Origin: an uncultured Polaribacter sp.
Lineage (GTDB): Bacteria; Bacteroidota; Bacteroidia; Flavobacteriales; Flavobacteriaceae
Direction: 5' to 3'
Length of the DNA stretch: 33,403 bases
Assembly: GCA_905480405.1 (NCBI GenBank)
Contig: CAJQQH010000074.1
Span: forward strand, 1-33,403
The notes under the pieces are model-generated. The model was not told the origin of the DNA. It saw only the letters and a program-made list of their open reading frames with translations, and did no database searches. The position numbers were made by a program, and so were the translations under genes. This document shows, piece by piece, positions 6,593 to 15,141 of this stretch; the first letter of the stretch is position 1; each line of letters begins with the position of its first letter.

Positions 6593-6625
6593 CAAAAATA
6601 CTTGATGCTTTGACAGATAATGTCA
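6593..6625 (-). promoter_or_regulatory. Promoter and palindromic operator of the VOC-YafY operon
   Basis: On the minus strand TATTTTTG (6600-6593) matches the Bacteroidota -7 element TAnnTTTG exactly. Just upstream, in the -33 zone, is the perfect 5-bp palindrome TGACA-GATAA-TGTCA (6611-6625). A site there would suit repression by the YafY-type regulator of the same operon; the pairing is inferred. Confidence 0.55.
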
Positions 6626-6643
6626 GAGGTGTATAAAATAATT

Positions 6644-7558
6644 TTATCTTTTAGTATTGTATAAATACTCTGCTGCTGCAACTCCCATTTTACTATATGA
6701 ATGCCCAACATCTTTTACTATCTTCTTTTTCCAATTAAATTTCACCTTAAATTTATCAGCTAATACTTCTGCCGTTTTGAAAAAATATATCCCTCTAGAA
6801 AATCTTCCACCTCCCTGAACATTAGCAAGTTTCGTTTTTCTTAAATCACCTCTTTTCTCATATTTATTATCTTTCTCTCCTAATAGGATTATAAGGTTAG
6901 ATTTGAACGTTTTTCTTAAATGATTCTTTTTAATAGTAAGATCTTTTAATCCATAAGGAAATTCTGTATCAAAATCTGGCAAAGTATACCAACCAGAATT
7001 TGCTGCAACAATACTATTTACCTTTGTTTTAGGATTAAAAAGAGCTAAACGATGTGCAATTTGTCCGCCTGCAGAATGCCCAAAAAGATCATACGTTTTT
7101 TGTGTAGAATTAACATCTGCTAAAGCTGTATTAAAGATTCTATCAAAGTCATCTAAAATCCACTCCTCATTAGAGTTTCTCTTTTTAGTTGTTTTATTTA
7201 TAAATGAAGAATTAGACAATCTACCTATATTATAATTTTTAGATTTTGGATATTTTGTTTTGGAATATGATGGAGGCAATACTAAAAGATTGTATTTATT
7301 TGCCAAATCGATCCACTTATCTCAATAATCATCACCATTTCTTCCTCCTCCAGGAACTACAATAATAACTGAAAAGTTGGGCTTGTAATTTATGGGTTTG
7401 TAGTAAAATATTTTTATTGAATCTTTTTCATTCTTAAAACCACCTTTAATAGTAAAATTCCCAGAACCTTGCTTAATTTTATTCTTTTGTTCTTGTCCGA
7501 AAGAAATACCTTTTATGAATAATAAAAGTAAAACTGTTATTGTGAATCTTATCTTCAT
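6644..7558 (-). pseudogene. Exported alpha/beta hydrolase interrupted by an in-frame TGA
   Basis: One reading frame of 305 codons is split by a single TGA at 7324-7322 (codon 79) with no frameshift: the frame before it ends in GGGRNGDDY and continues after it as DKWIDLANKYN. A Trp codon (TGG) is the natural original residue. The N-terminus is a Sec signal peptide ('LLLFIKGISFGQ'). Downstream are a nucleophile elbow GHSAG (within 'FGHSAGGQIAHR') and a catalytic His in 'VGHSY', so the intact form would be a periplasmic or secreted esterase/hydrolase of about 300 residues. The second part has only a TTG start (7306) and would lack the oxyanion-hole strand. Everything outside the stop looks intact, so the lesion is recent, or a sequencing error. 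Confidence 0.75.
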
Positions 7559-7730
7559 TTTTTATCTATTTTTAAGAAGAAGACATCTCGTTTGCAAAAT
7601 AGTGACAGTTTTAATTTAGTAAATTCTTAAATTAGATAAATTATCTTTATATCAATATTAATTATAAGTTTTTAAAAATTTGAAATTTCTATTTGGACAT
7701 TGTATTTTTACTTTATAAAGAAAACAGTAT

Positions 7731-8489
7731 ATGAAAATCATAATATCACCAGCAAAGTCTTTAGATTTTGAAAGTAAAGTACCTACAAGTTTACATACAC
7801 AACCTCAATTTTTAGAGCAATCTGAAAAGCTGCATAAAAAACTGAAAACACTTTCAAAAAAGAAACTATCAGATTTAATGAAGATTTCTGATGATTTAGC
7901 TGCCTTAAATTATGATAGAAATCAAACTTGGCAAACTCCGTTTACTCCAGAAAATGCAAAACAAGCCATTTATGCATTTACAGGTGAAGTTTTTAGAGGA
8001 ATTGATGTAAACACTTTAGAGGAAGAAAAATTACCCCTTTTGCAAGAACGATTAAGAATTTTATCTGGTTTGTATGGATTGTTAAAACCTTTAGATTTAA
8101 TGCAACCTTACCGTTTAGAAATGGGGACAAAATTAAAAGTTGGCAGAAGAGAAAACTTGTACAAATTTTGGGATGATACTGTTGCAAAAGCTTTAAACCA
8201 GGAATTAGAAAAGGATGAATTATTAATTAATTTAGCGAGTGCAGAATACTTTAAAGTAATCCCTAAAAAGGTTTTAAAAGTACCAATGATTACACCTGTT
8301 TTTAAAGATTTTAAAAATGGTGAGTATAAAACAATTATGACATTTGCTAAAAAAGCACGTGGATTAATGGTACGTTATATTATTGATAACAATGTTAAAA
8401 CTATTGAGGAGTTAAAAGGTTTTAATGTTGATAATTATCGCTATTCTGAAGAGATGTCTTCAGCAACTGATATTTATTTTACTCGTTAG
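7731..8489 (+). CDS. yaaA: Peroxide stress protein YaaA (UPF0246)
   Basis: A 252-residue cytoplasmic protein. The family start 'MKIIISPAKSLDF' and the conserved 'LAALNYDRNQ', 'YGLLKPLDLMQPYRLEMGTKL' and 'NLASAEYFKVI' segments are all present, and the length is normal. In E. coli YaaA lowers free iron and DNA damage during peroxide stress, and binds DNA. The next gene begins at the base after its stop, so the two are co-transcribed. No terminator separates it from the convergent sdaA gene. Confidence 0.93.
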   Translation: MKIIISPAKSLDFESKVPTSLHTQPQFLEQSEKLHKKLKTLSKKKLSDLMKISDDLAALNYDRNQTWQTPFTPENAKQAIYAFTGEVFRGIDVNTLEEEKLPLLQERLRILSGLYGLLKPLDLMQPYRLEMGTKLKVGRRENLYKFWDDTVAKALNQELEKDELLINLASAEYFKVIPKKVLKVPMITPVFKDFKNGEYKTIMTFAKKARGLMVRYIIDNNVKTIEELKGFNVDNYRYSEEMSSATDIYFTR

Positions 8490-9137
8490 ATGAATTTAAA
8501 TTGGTTTAAAATAATAAAAAAGATAGCTTTTATAGGATTCATGCTATCTTCTATTGCTATTATTTTATCCAACTTAGTTGTTAACCAAAATGCTAAAGAA
8601 AAAATTTTTACTGATACTTCTAACATACCTAAAAATAGAGTTGGTTTACTTTTAGGTACTTCTAAAATACTAGAAGGTGGAGAACAGAATTTGTATTTTA
8701 TTTATAGAGTTAACGCAGCTGTAAAATTATTTAAATCAAAAAAAATCGAATTTATAGTAATAAGCAGCAGTTACGAATCTAAATACAATGATAATCCTCA
8801 AGATTTTAAAATTGAATTGTTAAAAAAAGGGATTCCAGAAAATAAGATTTTGCTTGATTATGGAGGTAATAGAACTTTAAATTCTGTCATAAGAATAAAA
8901 GAAATATACAACCAACAATCTGTAACAATGATCTCGCAAGAATTCCATAATGAAAGAGCTATATACTTAGCCGAGAGTTTTGGAATAAATGCAGTTGGTT
9001 TTAATGCTAAAGATGTTACAAACAGATTAGGTTTAAAAACGCAAACAAGAGAGTATTTTGCAAGAGTTAAAGTTTTTGTAGATATCTTTTTTAACCTACG
9101 TCCTATTTTTTTGGATGCAAAAGTTGAAATTAAATAA
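8490..9137 (+). CDS. SanA/YdcF-like (DUF218) membrane-anchored protein
   Basis: A 215-residue protein with one N-terminal transmembrane segment (about residues 10-29) and an extracytoplasmic DUF218 domain of the SanA type: 'VGLLLGTSKILEGG', 'NLYFIYRVNAAVKLF', 'RTLNSVIRIKEIY', 'ISQEFHNERAIYLAE'. In the SanA group the strand after the first motif usually ends in SGDN; here it reads ISSSYESKYN, so this loop differs. SanA proteins affect envelope permeability and vancomycin tolerance in enterobacteria, but their chemistry is unsettled. It abuts yaaA with no gap, and its stop lies 8 bases from the convergent sdaA stop. Confidence 0.85.
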   Translation: MNLNWFKIIKKIAFIGFMLSSIAIILSNLVVNQNAKEKIFTDTSNIPKNRVGLLLGTSKILEGGEQNLYFIYRVNAAVKLFKSKKIEFIVISSSYESKYNDNPQDFKIELLKKGIPENKILLDYGGNRTLNSVIRIKEIYNQQSVTMISQEFHNERAIYLAESFGINAVGFNAKDVTNRLGLKTQTREYFARVKVFVDIFFNLRPIFLDAKVEIK

Positions 9138-9145
9138 TGTTAAAT

Positions 9146-10570
9146 TTAACAATCTACAATTCTAACATTTACTGCCAAACCTCCTTCTGAGGTTTCTTTG
9201 TAATTTTTATTCATGTCTTTAGCTGTTTCCCACATAGTATCAATTACTTTATCTAATGATACTAACGAATCTTTAGGATCTGTTTCTAAAGCAATTTCTG
9301 CTGCATGTATTGCTTTTATAGCGCCCATAGAGTTTCGCTCTATACAAGGTACTTGAACCAAACCTGCAATAGGATCGCAAGTTAAACCCAAATGATGTTC
9401 CATAGCAATTTCTGCTGCAGATAAAGCTTGTGCTGCTGTACCACCTAACAACTCTGTTAAAGCTCCTGCTGCCATTGCAGATGAAACTCCTATTTCTGCC
9501 TGACAACCTCCCATTGCTGCAGAAATTGTTGCATTTTTCTTAAAAATACTACCAATTTCACCCGCAACTAATAAGAATCTTTTAATATGTTTAAAATCTG
9601 CTTCATGATTTTCAATAACAAGGTAATACATTAAAACCGCAGGTATTACTCCTGCACTTCCATTTGTTGGAGCTGTTACCACTCTTCCTAAAGCAGCATT
9701 TACTTCATTTACAGATAAAGCAAAACAACTAACCCATTTTAAAATTTCTCTAAACTTAACCTCATTACTTCTTATAGCTGTAATCCATTCTTTTTGATTA
9801 GAATATGTTGCGTCTTTTATCAATTTTACATGTGTATCAAACGCACGTCTTTTTACATTTAACCCTCCAGGAAGTCTACCTTCTGTATGGCAACCAATAT
9901 ACATACACTCTAGCATGGTTTCCCAAATTCTATTCAACTCAAAATCAATTTCTGATTCTGATCTTAACTCTAATTCGTTTTTAAGAACAATATCTGATAT
10001 TTGTAAATTTTCTTTTTCACAATATTCTTCTAATTGAATTGCTCTATTAATTGGGTACGGAAAATTCTTTTTATTGATTTCAATTTCTTCTTCTAAGTTA
10101 TCATTCTCTTGCACAATAAATCCGCCACCAATAGAATAATACGTTTCTGATGATATTTCTTCTCCATCAAAAAAACCTTTAAAAGTCATTCCATTTGCAT
10201 GAAATGGTAAAAATGCTCTATTAAATTTGATGGAATTTCTAAGAAAAGCTACTTTTTTTCCACCTTTAAAAAAAATTTCTTCTTGTGTATTTATCCTATC
10301 AACAATAATAACAATATCTTCAATAGGAATATACTCTGGGTCTGCCTCACTTAAACCTAATAACACAGCAACATCTGTTGCATGACCTTTACCTGTTAAA
10401 GACAAAGACCCGTATAAATTTACCTCAACAGTATCTATACTTTCTAAAAGATTTTTCTCCCTTAATTTTTCTACCCAAGCTATTGCAGCCCTCCAAGGAC
10501 CTAATGTATGCGAACTAGAAGGTCCAACACCAATCTTAAGCATATCAAAAACACTAATAAATTGCGACAT
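9146..10570 (-). CDS. sdaA: L-serine ammonia-lyase (iron-sulfur, single chain)
   Basis: A 474-residue single-chain enzyme: an ACT-like beta domain (about residues 1-160, 'GVGPSSSHTLGPWRAA') followed by the catalytic alpha domain. It converts L-serine to pyruvate and ammonia. The three 4Fe-4S cysteines are visible in 'MGGCQAEIG', 'LGLTCDP' and 'VPCIERN'. The chain ends in Cys474 ('VRIVDC'), matching the C-terminal cysteine that occupies the active site in the Legionella enzyme structure. The gene appears monocistronic: a terminator stands upstream, between it and DUF2853, and a convergent gene lies 8 bases away. Confidence 0.95.
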   Translation of the reverse strand: MSQFISVFDMLKIGVGPSSSHTLGPWRAAIAWVEKLREKNLLESIDTVEVNLYGSLSLTGKGHATDVAVLLGLSEADPEYIPIEDIVIIVDRINTQEEIFFKGGKKVAFLRNSIKFNRAFLPFHANGMTFKGFFDGEEISSETYYSIGGGFIVQENDNLEEEIEINKKNFPYPINRAIQLEEYCEKENLQISDIVLKNELELRSESEIDFELNRIWETMLECMYIGCHTEGRLPGGLNVKRRAFDTHVKLIKDATYSNQKEWITAIRSNEVKFREILKWVSCFALSVNEVNAALGRVVTAPTNGSAGVIPAVLMYYLVIENHEADFKHIKRFLLVAGEIGSIFKKNATISAAMGGCQAEIGVSSAMAAGALTELLGGTAAQALSAAEIAMEHHLGLTCDPIAGLVQVPCIERNSMGAIKAIHAAEIALETDPKDSLVSLDKVIDTMWETAKDMNKNYKETSEGGLAVNVRIVDC

Positions 10571-10604
10571 TCGTAATATTTAATCTAAATTACGGTGTAA
10601 ATGT

Positions 10605-10638
10605 AAAAAATCCAACTCAATGAGTTGGATTTTTTTTA
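10605..10638 (-). terminator. Intrinsic terminator after the DUF2853 gene
   Basis: A perfect 11-bp inverted repeat (AATCCAACTCA / TGAGTTGGATT, single-base loop at 10620) is flanked by A6 on the left and T8 on the right, so it has a T-tract on both strands. On the minus strand it ends transcription from DUF2853 before sdaA. Confidence 0.85.
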
Positions 10639-10660
10639 TATTATTAAAGAATAAGAAAAA

Positions 10661-11002
10661 TTAAAAACCGTAAACAGACTCTTTATCAAACTTTTTCATT
10701 AACATGTAGTAAACTACTGCTCTATATTTTTTTCTTTCAGATTTTCCAATTCTTTCCATAACCTCTGCAATTCCTGCATCTAATTCAGCACTATCTGCTA
10801 AACCTAACTTTTTAATTAAAAAGTTATTTTTTACAGTTGCTAATTCTTTAGCATCAGAACCAGAAACTGTTTCTGCATCTGCTTTATAAATAGAAGGTCC
10901 TAAACCTTTTGTTACTGCAGCTAATAATTCTGTGTTAGAACGCAGATCTCTATCGTCCATAAATTGTTTGTACAAAGCAACCTTTTCGTCAAATTTACTC
11001 AT
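10661..11002 (-). CDS. DUF2853 family protein
   Basis: A 113-residue soluble, largely helical protein that fits DUF2853 over its whole length ('MSKFDEKVALYKQFM' to 'YYMLMKKFDKESVYGF'). Structures exist for the family, but the function is unknown to me. There is no signal peptide. It is divergent from dnaK across a 255-base region and is followed by a strong terminator, so it is a single-gene unit. Confidence 0.8.
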   Translation of the reverse strand: MSKFDEKVALYKQFMDDRDLRSNTELLAAVTKGLGPSIYKADAETVSGSDAKELATVKNNFLIKKLGLADSAELDAGIAEVMERIGKSERKKYRAVVYYMLMKKFDKESVYGF

Positions 11003-11040
11003 GATTTTGTGTTTAATTTTTTATATAATGTTTTGATTCT

Positions 11041-11102
11041 TATAGAACAATCCAAATATAAGAAAATAAAAATGGTTTTCAAATTTCGATGATTGCTCTA
11101 TA
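11041..11102. repeat. Inverted repeat in the DUF2853-dnaK divergent region
   Basis: TATAGAACAATC (11041-11052) and GATTGCTCTATA (11091-11102) are inverted copies matching at 11 of 12 positions, separated by 38 bases. The loop is too long for a terminator. A pair of operator half-sites or a long-range RNA stem is possible. Confidence 0.35.
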
Positions 11103-11184
11103 CTTAAGATACATTTTGTGTCAATATGTCACAATTTATTTGAAAATATTTTTTTTTGCTGACATTTACTAGACAAAAAAGTAG

Positions 11185-11200
11185 TTGGCACACAGTTTGA
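11185..11200 (+). promoter_or_regulatory. TTGGCAC-N5-TTTGA element upstream of dnaK
   Basis: TTGGCACACAGTTTGA lies 57 bases upstream of the dnaK ATG. GG (11187-11188) and GA (11199-11200) have the 10-base separation of sigma-54 -24/-12 boxes, but the -12 GC is GA. It may instead be the -33 region of an ordinary Bacteroidota promoter, with a poor -7 such as TAAAATTG at 11215-11222. Confidence 0.3.
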
Positions 11201-11257
11201 CTATTGTTAAAATGTAAAATTGAATTAAGAATTTTTTAAATTATAAATATATTAGTT

Positions 11258-13165
11258 ATGAGTAAAATTATTGGAATCGATTTAGGAACAACAAACTCGT
11301 GTGTTTCTGTGATGGAAGGTAATGAGCCAGTTGTAATACCTAATGCAGAAGGAAAAAGAACAACTCCTTCTATTGTTGCATTTGTAGAAGGTGGTGAACG
11401 TAAAATTGGAGATCCTGCAAAAAGACAAGCAGTAACAAACCCAACAAAAACAGTTTATTCGATTAAACGTTTTATGGGTAATAAGTTCTCTGAATCTTCT
11501 AAAGAAGTAAAAAGAGTACCTTATAAAGTAGTAAAAGGAGATAATGATACTCCAAGAGTAGATATTGATGGTCGTTTATATACGCCTCAAGAAATTTCTG
11601 CTATGGTATTACAGAAAATGAAAAAAACAGCAGAAGACTATTTAGGAACTGATGTTGCTGAAGCTGTAATTACTGTACCTGCTTATTTTAACGATGCGCA
11701 AAGACAAGCTACAAAAGAAGCTGGTGAAATAGCTGGTTTAAAAGTAAGAAGAATTATAAACGAACCTACTGCAGCTGCTTTAGCTTATGGGTTAGACAAA
11801 TCTCATGATGACAAGAAAATTGTTGTTTTTGATTTTGGTGGGGGAACACATGATGTTTCTATCTTAGAATTAGGAGATGGTGTTTTTGAAGTATTAGCAA
11901 CAGATGGTGGTACGCATTTAGGTGGTGATGATGTTGATGCAAAAATTATCGATTGGTTATCTGCTGAATTTAAAGCGGAAGAAAACATGGATTTAACAAC
12001 AGATCCAATGGCTTTACAACGTTTAAAAGAAGCTGCTGAAAAAGCGAAGATCGAATTATCTTCTTCTGCACAAACAGAAATTAACTTACCTTATATTACT
12101 GCTACAGCAAGCGGACCAAAACACTTGGTAAGAACTTTAACGAAAGCTAAATTTGAGCAGTTAATAGACGATTTAGTTAAAAGAACTATTGAGCCTTGTG
12201 AAACTGCTTTAAGAAATGCAGATTTATCTAAATCTGATATCGACGAGATTGTATTAGTTGGTGGTTCTACAAGAATACCTGCTGTACAAGAAGCTGTTGA
12301 GAGATTCTTTGGAAAATCTCCAAGTAAAGGTGTAAACCCTGATGAAGTTGTTGCTTTAGGAGCTGCAATACAAGGTGGTGTTTTATCTGGTGATGTTAAA
12401 GATGTATTGTTATTAGACGTTACACCTTTATCTTTAGGTATTGAAACAATGGGGAATGTTTTCACAAAATTAATTGATGCAAACACAACGATTCCTACAA
12501 AAAAATCTCAAGTATTCTCTACAGCAGTAGACAATCAACCATCAGTAGAAATTCACGTTTTACAAGGTGAAAGAGCGATGGCTGCAGATAATAATACAAT
12601 TGGTCGTTTCCATTTAGATGGTTTACCTCCAGCACAAAGAGGAGTTCCTCAAATTGAAGTAACTTTTGATATTGATGCAAATGGTATTATTAAAGTTTCT
12701 GCTTTAGATAAAGGAACAAACAAATCTCATGAGATTAGAATTGAAGCTTCTTCTGGTTTATCTGAAGAAGAAATCGAAAAAATGAGACAAGATGCAGAAG
12801 CAAATGCTGATGCAGATAAAGCTGCTAAAGAAACTGCTGAAAAAATCAACGAAGCAGATTCTATGATTTTTCAAACAGAAAAGCAATTAAAAGAATTTGG
12901 TGAAAAATTATCTGATGATAAAAAAGGACCAATTGAAGCTGCTTTAGTTGAATTAAAAGCTGCTCATGAATCTAAAGATTTAGCATCAATTGATACTGCT
13001 TTAGCAACTATTAACGAAGCTTGGAAAGTTGCATCTGAAGAGATGTATGCTGCACAAGGTGGTGCTGAAGGAGCAAATCCTGGAGCAGAACAACAAGGTC
13101 AACCAGAAGCTAACGCTGATCAAGGAGACAATGTTGAAGATGTAGATTTCGAAGAAGTGAAATAA
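11258..13165 (+). CDS. dnaK: Molecular chaperone DnaK (Hsp70)
   Basis: A 635-residue Hsp70 of normal length: ATPase domain (1-380; '[17 protein letters not shown]', '[12 protein letters not shown]', '[13 protein letters not shown]'), linker '[13 protein letters not shown]', substrate-binding domain and helical lid, then an Ala/Gly/Gln-rich tail ending 'DVDFEEVK', the typical co-chaperone-binding end. It folds and refolds cytosolic proteins with DnaJ and GrpE, neither of which is adjacent. One small departure: the usual phosphate-2 motif DLGGGTFDVS reads [10 protein letters not shown], a variant common in Bacteroidota. It has its own terminator at 13208. Confidence 0.98.
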   Translation: MSKIIGIDLGTTNSCVSVMEGNEPVVIPNAEGKRTTPSIVAFVEGGERKIGDPAKRQAVTNPTKTVYSIKRFMGNKFSESSKEVKRVPYKVVKGDNDTPRVDIDGRLYTPQEISAMVLQKMKKTAEDYLGTDVAEAVITVPAYFNDAQRQATKEAGEIAGLKVRRIINEPTAAALAYGLDKSHDDKKIVVFDFGGGTHDVSILELGDGVFEVLATDGGTHLGGDDVDAKIIDWLSAEFKAEENMDLTTDPMALQRLKEAAEKAKIELSSSAQTEINLPYITATASGPKHLVRTLTKAKFEQLIDDLVKRTIEPCETALRNADLSKSDIDEIVLVGGSTRIPAVQEAVERFFGKSPSKGVNPDEVVALGAAIQGGVLSGDVKDVLLLDVTPLSLGIETMGNVFTKLIDANTTIPTKKSQVFSTAVDNQPSVEIHVLQGERAMAADNNTIGRFHLDGLPPAQRGVPQIEVTFDIDANGIIKVSALDKGTNKSHEIRIEASSGLSEEEIEKMRQDAEANADADKAAKETAEKINEADSMIFQTEKQLKEFGEKLSDDKKGPIEAALVELKAAHESKDLASIDTALATINEAWKVASEEMYAAQGGAEGANPGAEQQGQPEANADQGDNVEDVDFEEVK

Positions 13166-13207
13166 TATTCGCTAACAAGAAAACATATTTTCTTAAAATA
13201 AGTAAAA

Positions 13208-13239
13208 ACGCAATCATTTATTTGATTGCGTTTTTTTTG
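13208..13239 (+). terminator. Intrinsic terminator of dnaK
   Basis: ACGCAATCA (13208-13216) pairs with TGATTGCGT (13223-13231) around a 6-base loop, followed by eight T. It lies 43 bases after the dnaK stop. Confidence 0.9.
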
Positions 13240-13318
13240 TTTCTAAAAAAATAATTAGATTTTTTATATAAAAAAACTAAATTTACATCTTACATAAAAT
13301 ATTATTCTGTTTTAATAA

Positions 13319-14557
13319 ATGAATAAACTAAAAAAAATATTTAAATCTATTATTGAAATTGGTTTGCATCAAAATGTAAATCAGAAAGAGGTAAAGAAAA
13401 TTAAGATCTTAAATTTCTCTAGTTTTTTTATGGGAGCCACACTTTTAATCTCTTTAACTTTAAAACATATTAATAGTGAATTTTCTAACTTTTTAACTAT
13501 TATTTTTTTAATTGAATCAATACTTTATTTTTCAGTCCTTTTCTTTAATTATTCGAAATATTATGTAACAGCTAGATTTCTTTTCTTTATTTATTTTACT
13601 TCAATTTTATTTTTACACAATAATTTCTTGTTTATCGGTGAATATACAGAGTATTATTATATAGTAATTCCAATAGGATCTTTACTCTTTTTCGAGAGTA
13701 AATATGTTCATTATTCTTTATTAATCATAGTATTAATTTTGTTTTATCTACCAAATCATTTTTTAAATTTATATGAAGAAAATAATTTTGGTTTTTTTCA
13801 TGTAGCTCCTTTTTTTATTGGCGTTTTCATTGCTGTACAGTATTACAGAAATGAAAACTTAAAAAACGAAAGTAAATTAAAAGAAGCTTATGTAGAATTA
13901 GAAGAGCGTAAAAAAAGCGAATATGCAGACTTAAAATTAAAATCTTTAAGAGCACAAATGAATCCACATTTTATGTTTAATGCTCTAAATTCTATTCAAG
14001 ACTTAATCTTAAAGCAAGATACAGATGCTTCATATGATTATATTGTAATGTTTGCTCAATTAATAAGAGATTCATTAAATTATTCTAATCATGATTTTAT
14101 TACGTTAGAACAAGAATTGAACTTCTTAAAAGTATATTTGGAATTAGAAAAATTACGTATTGGAAATGATTTTAATTATACTATTGATTTTAAGGAAGAT
14201 GAATCTATTGAAGTACCTTCTTTATTAATACAACCTTTTATTGAAAATGCCTTAGTACATGGTCTAATACATAAAAAAGGGAGTAAAAACCTTAAAATTA
14301 ATTTTAATATTACGAATAATATTTTAGAATGTACTATTAAAGATAATGGTATAGGAAGAAAAAAAGCAAAAGAAATATTGAATAGACAAGGCAATCATCA
14401 CCAATCTTTTGCTTTACAAGCAATAGAAAAACGATTAGAAGTTTTTTATAAAAAATACAATAAAAATGTAGGTTATAAAATTACTGATTTATATGAGAAT
14501 GAAAATCCAATTGGTACAAAAGTTGTATTAACAATACCATATAATGCTCGTTTTTAA
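13319..14557 (+). CDS. LytS-type sensor histidine kinase (orphan)
   Basis: A 412-residue membrane kinase. Residues about 30-185 hold some six hydrophobic segments, followed by a short coiled coil (about 185-210) and a His_kinase domain with the LytS/YehU signature 'RAQMNPHFMFNALNSIQ' (phospho-acceptor His217). The HATPase domain shows the N-box 'LIQPFIENALVHGL' and the G-box 'DNGIG'. Such kinases normally pair with LytTR response regulators encoded next door. None is adjacent here; an unknown gene follows after 9 bases. Two LytTR-type binding sites occur 4-6 kb downstream, a possible but unproven link. Confidence 0.9.
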   Translation: MNKLKKIFKSIIEIGLHQNVNQKEVKKIKILNFSSFFMGATLLISLTLKHINSEFSNFLTIIFLIESILYFSVLFFNYSKYYVTARFLFFIYFTSILFLHNNFLFIGEYTEYYYIVIPIGSLLFFESKYVHYSLLIIVLILFYLPNHFLNLYEENNFGFFHVAPFFIGVFIAVQYYRNENLKNESKLKEAYVELEERKKSEYADLKLKSLRAQMNPHFMFNALNSIQDLILKQDTDASYDYIVMFAQLIRDSLNYSNHDFITLEQELNFLKVYLELEKLRIGNDFNYTIDFKEDESIEVPSLLIQPFIENALVHGLIHKKGSKNLKINFNITNNILECTIKDNGIGRKKAKEILNRQGNHHQSFALQAIEKRLEVFYKKYNKNVGYKITDLYENENPIGTKVVLTIPYNARF

Positions 14558-14566
14558 ATTTAAAAA

Positions 14567-15085
14567 ATGAAAACCTACAATCAAACCAATTTTTTTAAAT
14601 ACACTTTCTGTAAATTTACGCAAGACACCAGTTTTGAATTTCCAGAAAACAGCAATTATAAAAGTAAATCTGATAGCACTTATTTTTATACCAAAGAAGG
14701 TGTTTATAGAAAATCGAATCATTGGGGAAGAGTTGCCAATTGTAGATGGAAACTAATTTCTAAAGAAGATTATAAAAATCAACAAATAGTTGTTGGTTTT
14801 GCAAAATGGACCAGCTTCTACCCTATTAATTCTACTGAAAAAATATTTTTTATTGAAGTAAACTTTGATCATAAAAATGCCTTTTTAACAGTGAGTGAAA
14901 AAGCAATCAATAAATTTTCGTTTTCTGAAGCACAAAAAAAAATTAAAGATATAAATCAATTCTTTAAAAGTGATAAATGGGCTACATATTATGAAGAAGA
15001 CATTAATATATTAAGAAGGAAAATTATATCAGAATATTTAACCTCTAATAAAACAATACAAGAGATTAAATTAGGTCTCAAATAA
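14567..15085 (+). CDS. Conserved-looking hypothetical protein
   Basis: A 172-residue soluble protein that I do not recognise. It has no signal peptide, membrane segment or known catalytic motif. An aromatic stretch 'VYRKSNHWGRVANCRW' near residues 44-60 is the most distinctive part, followed by beta-type sequence and a helical, charged C-terminal third. It starts 9 bases after the sensor kinase stop and is probably co-transcribed, so a role with the kinase is possible but unsupported. Confidence 0.65.
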   Translation: MKTYNQTNFFKYTFCKFTQDTSFEFPENSNYKSKSDSTYFYTKEGVYRKSNHWGRVANCRWKLISKEDYKNQQIVVGFAKWTSFYPINSTEKIFFIEVNFDHKNAFLTVSEKAINKFSFSEAQKKIKDINQFFKSDKWATYYEEDINILRRKIISEYLTSNKTIQEIKLGLK

Positions 15086-15141
15086 AAATCATTCTTATTT
15101 ATTTCGTAAATTCGCTCTAGATTAAAATCATAAAATTCTAG

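Noticed and set aside
7304..7306. Independent gene starting at TTG after the hydrolase stop codon
   Set aside because: It is the same frame as the upstream part, continues the same domain, and lacks the N-terminal half of the fold; a broken gene explains it better.
9273..9506. Open frame inside sdaA on the same strand, rich in Arg/Ser/Phe
   Set aside because: A shifted frame of the conserved 4Fe-4S region of sdaA; the composition is an artefact of the real frame.
12091..12486. Antisense open frame of 131 codons in dnaK
   Set aside because: Long antisense frames are common opposite dnaK because of codon bias; there is no promoter or domain evidence.
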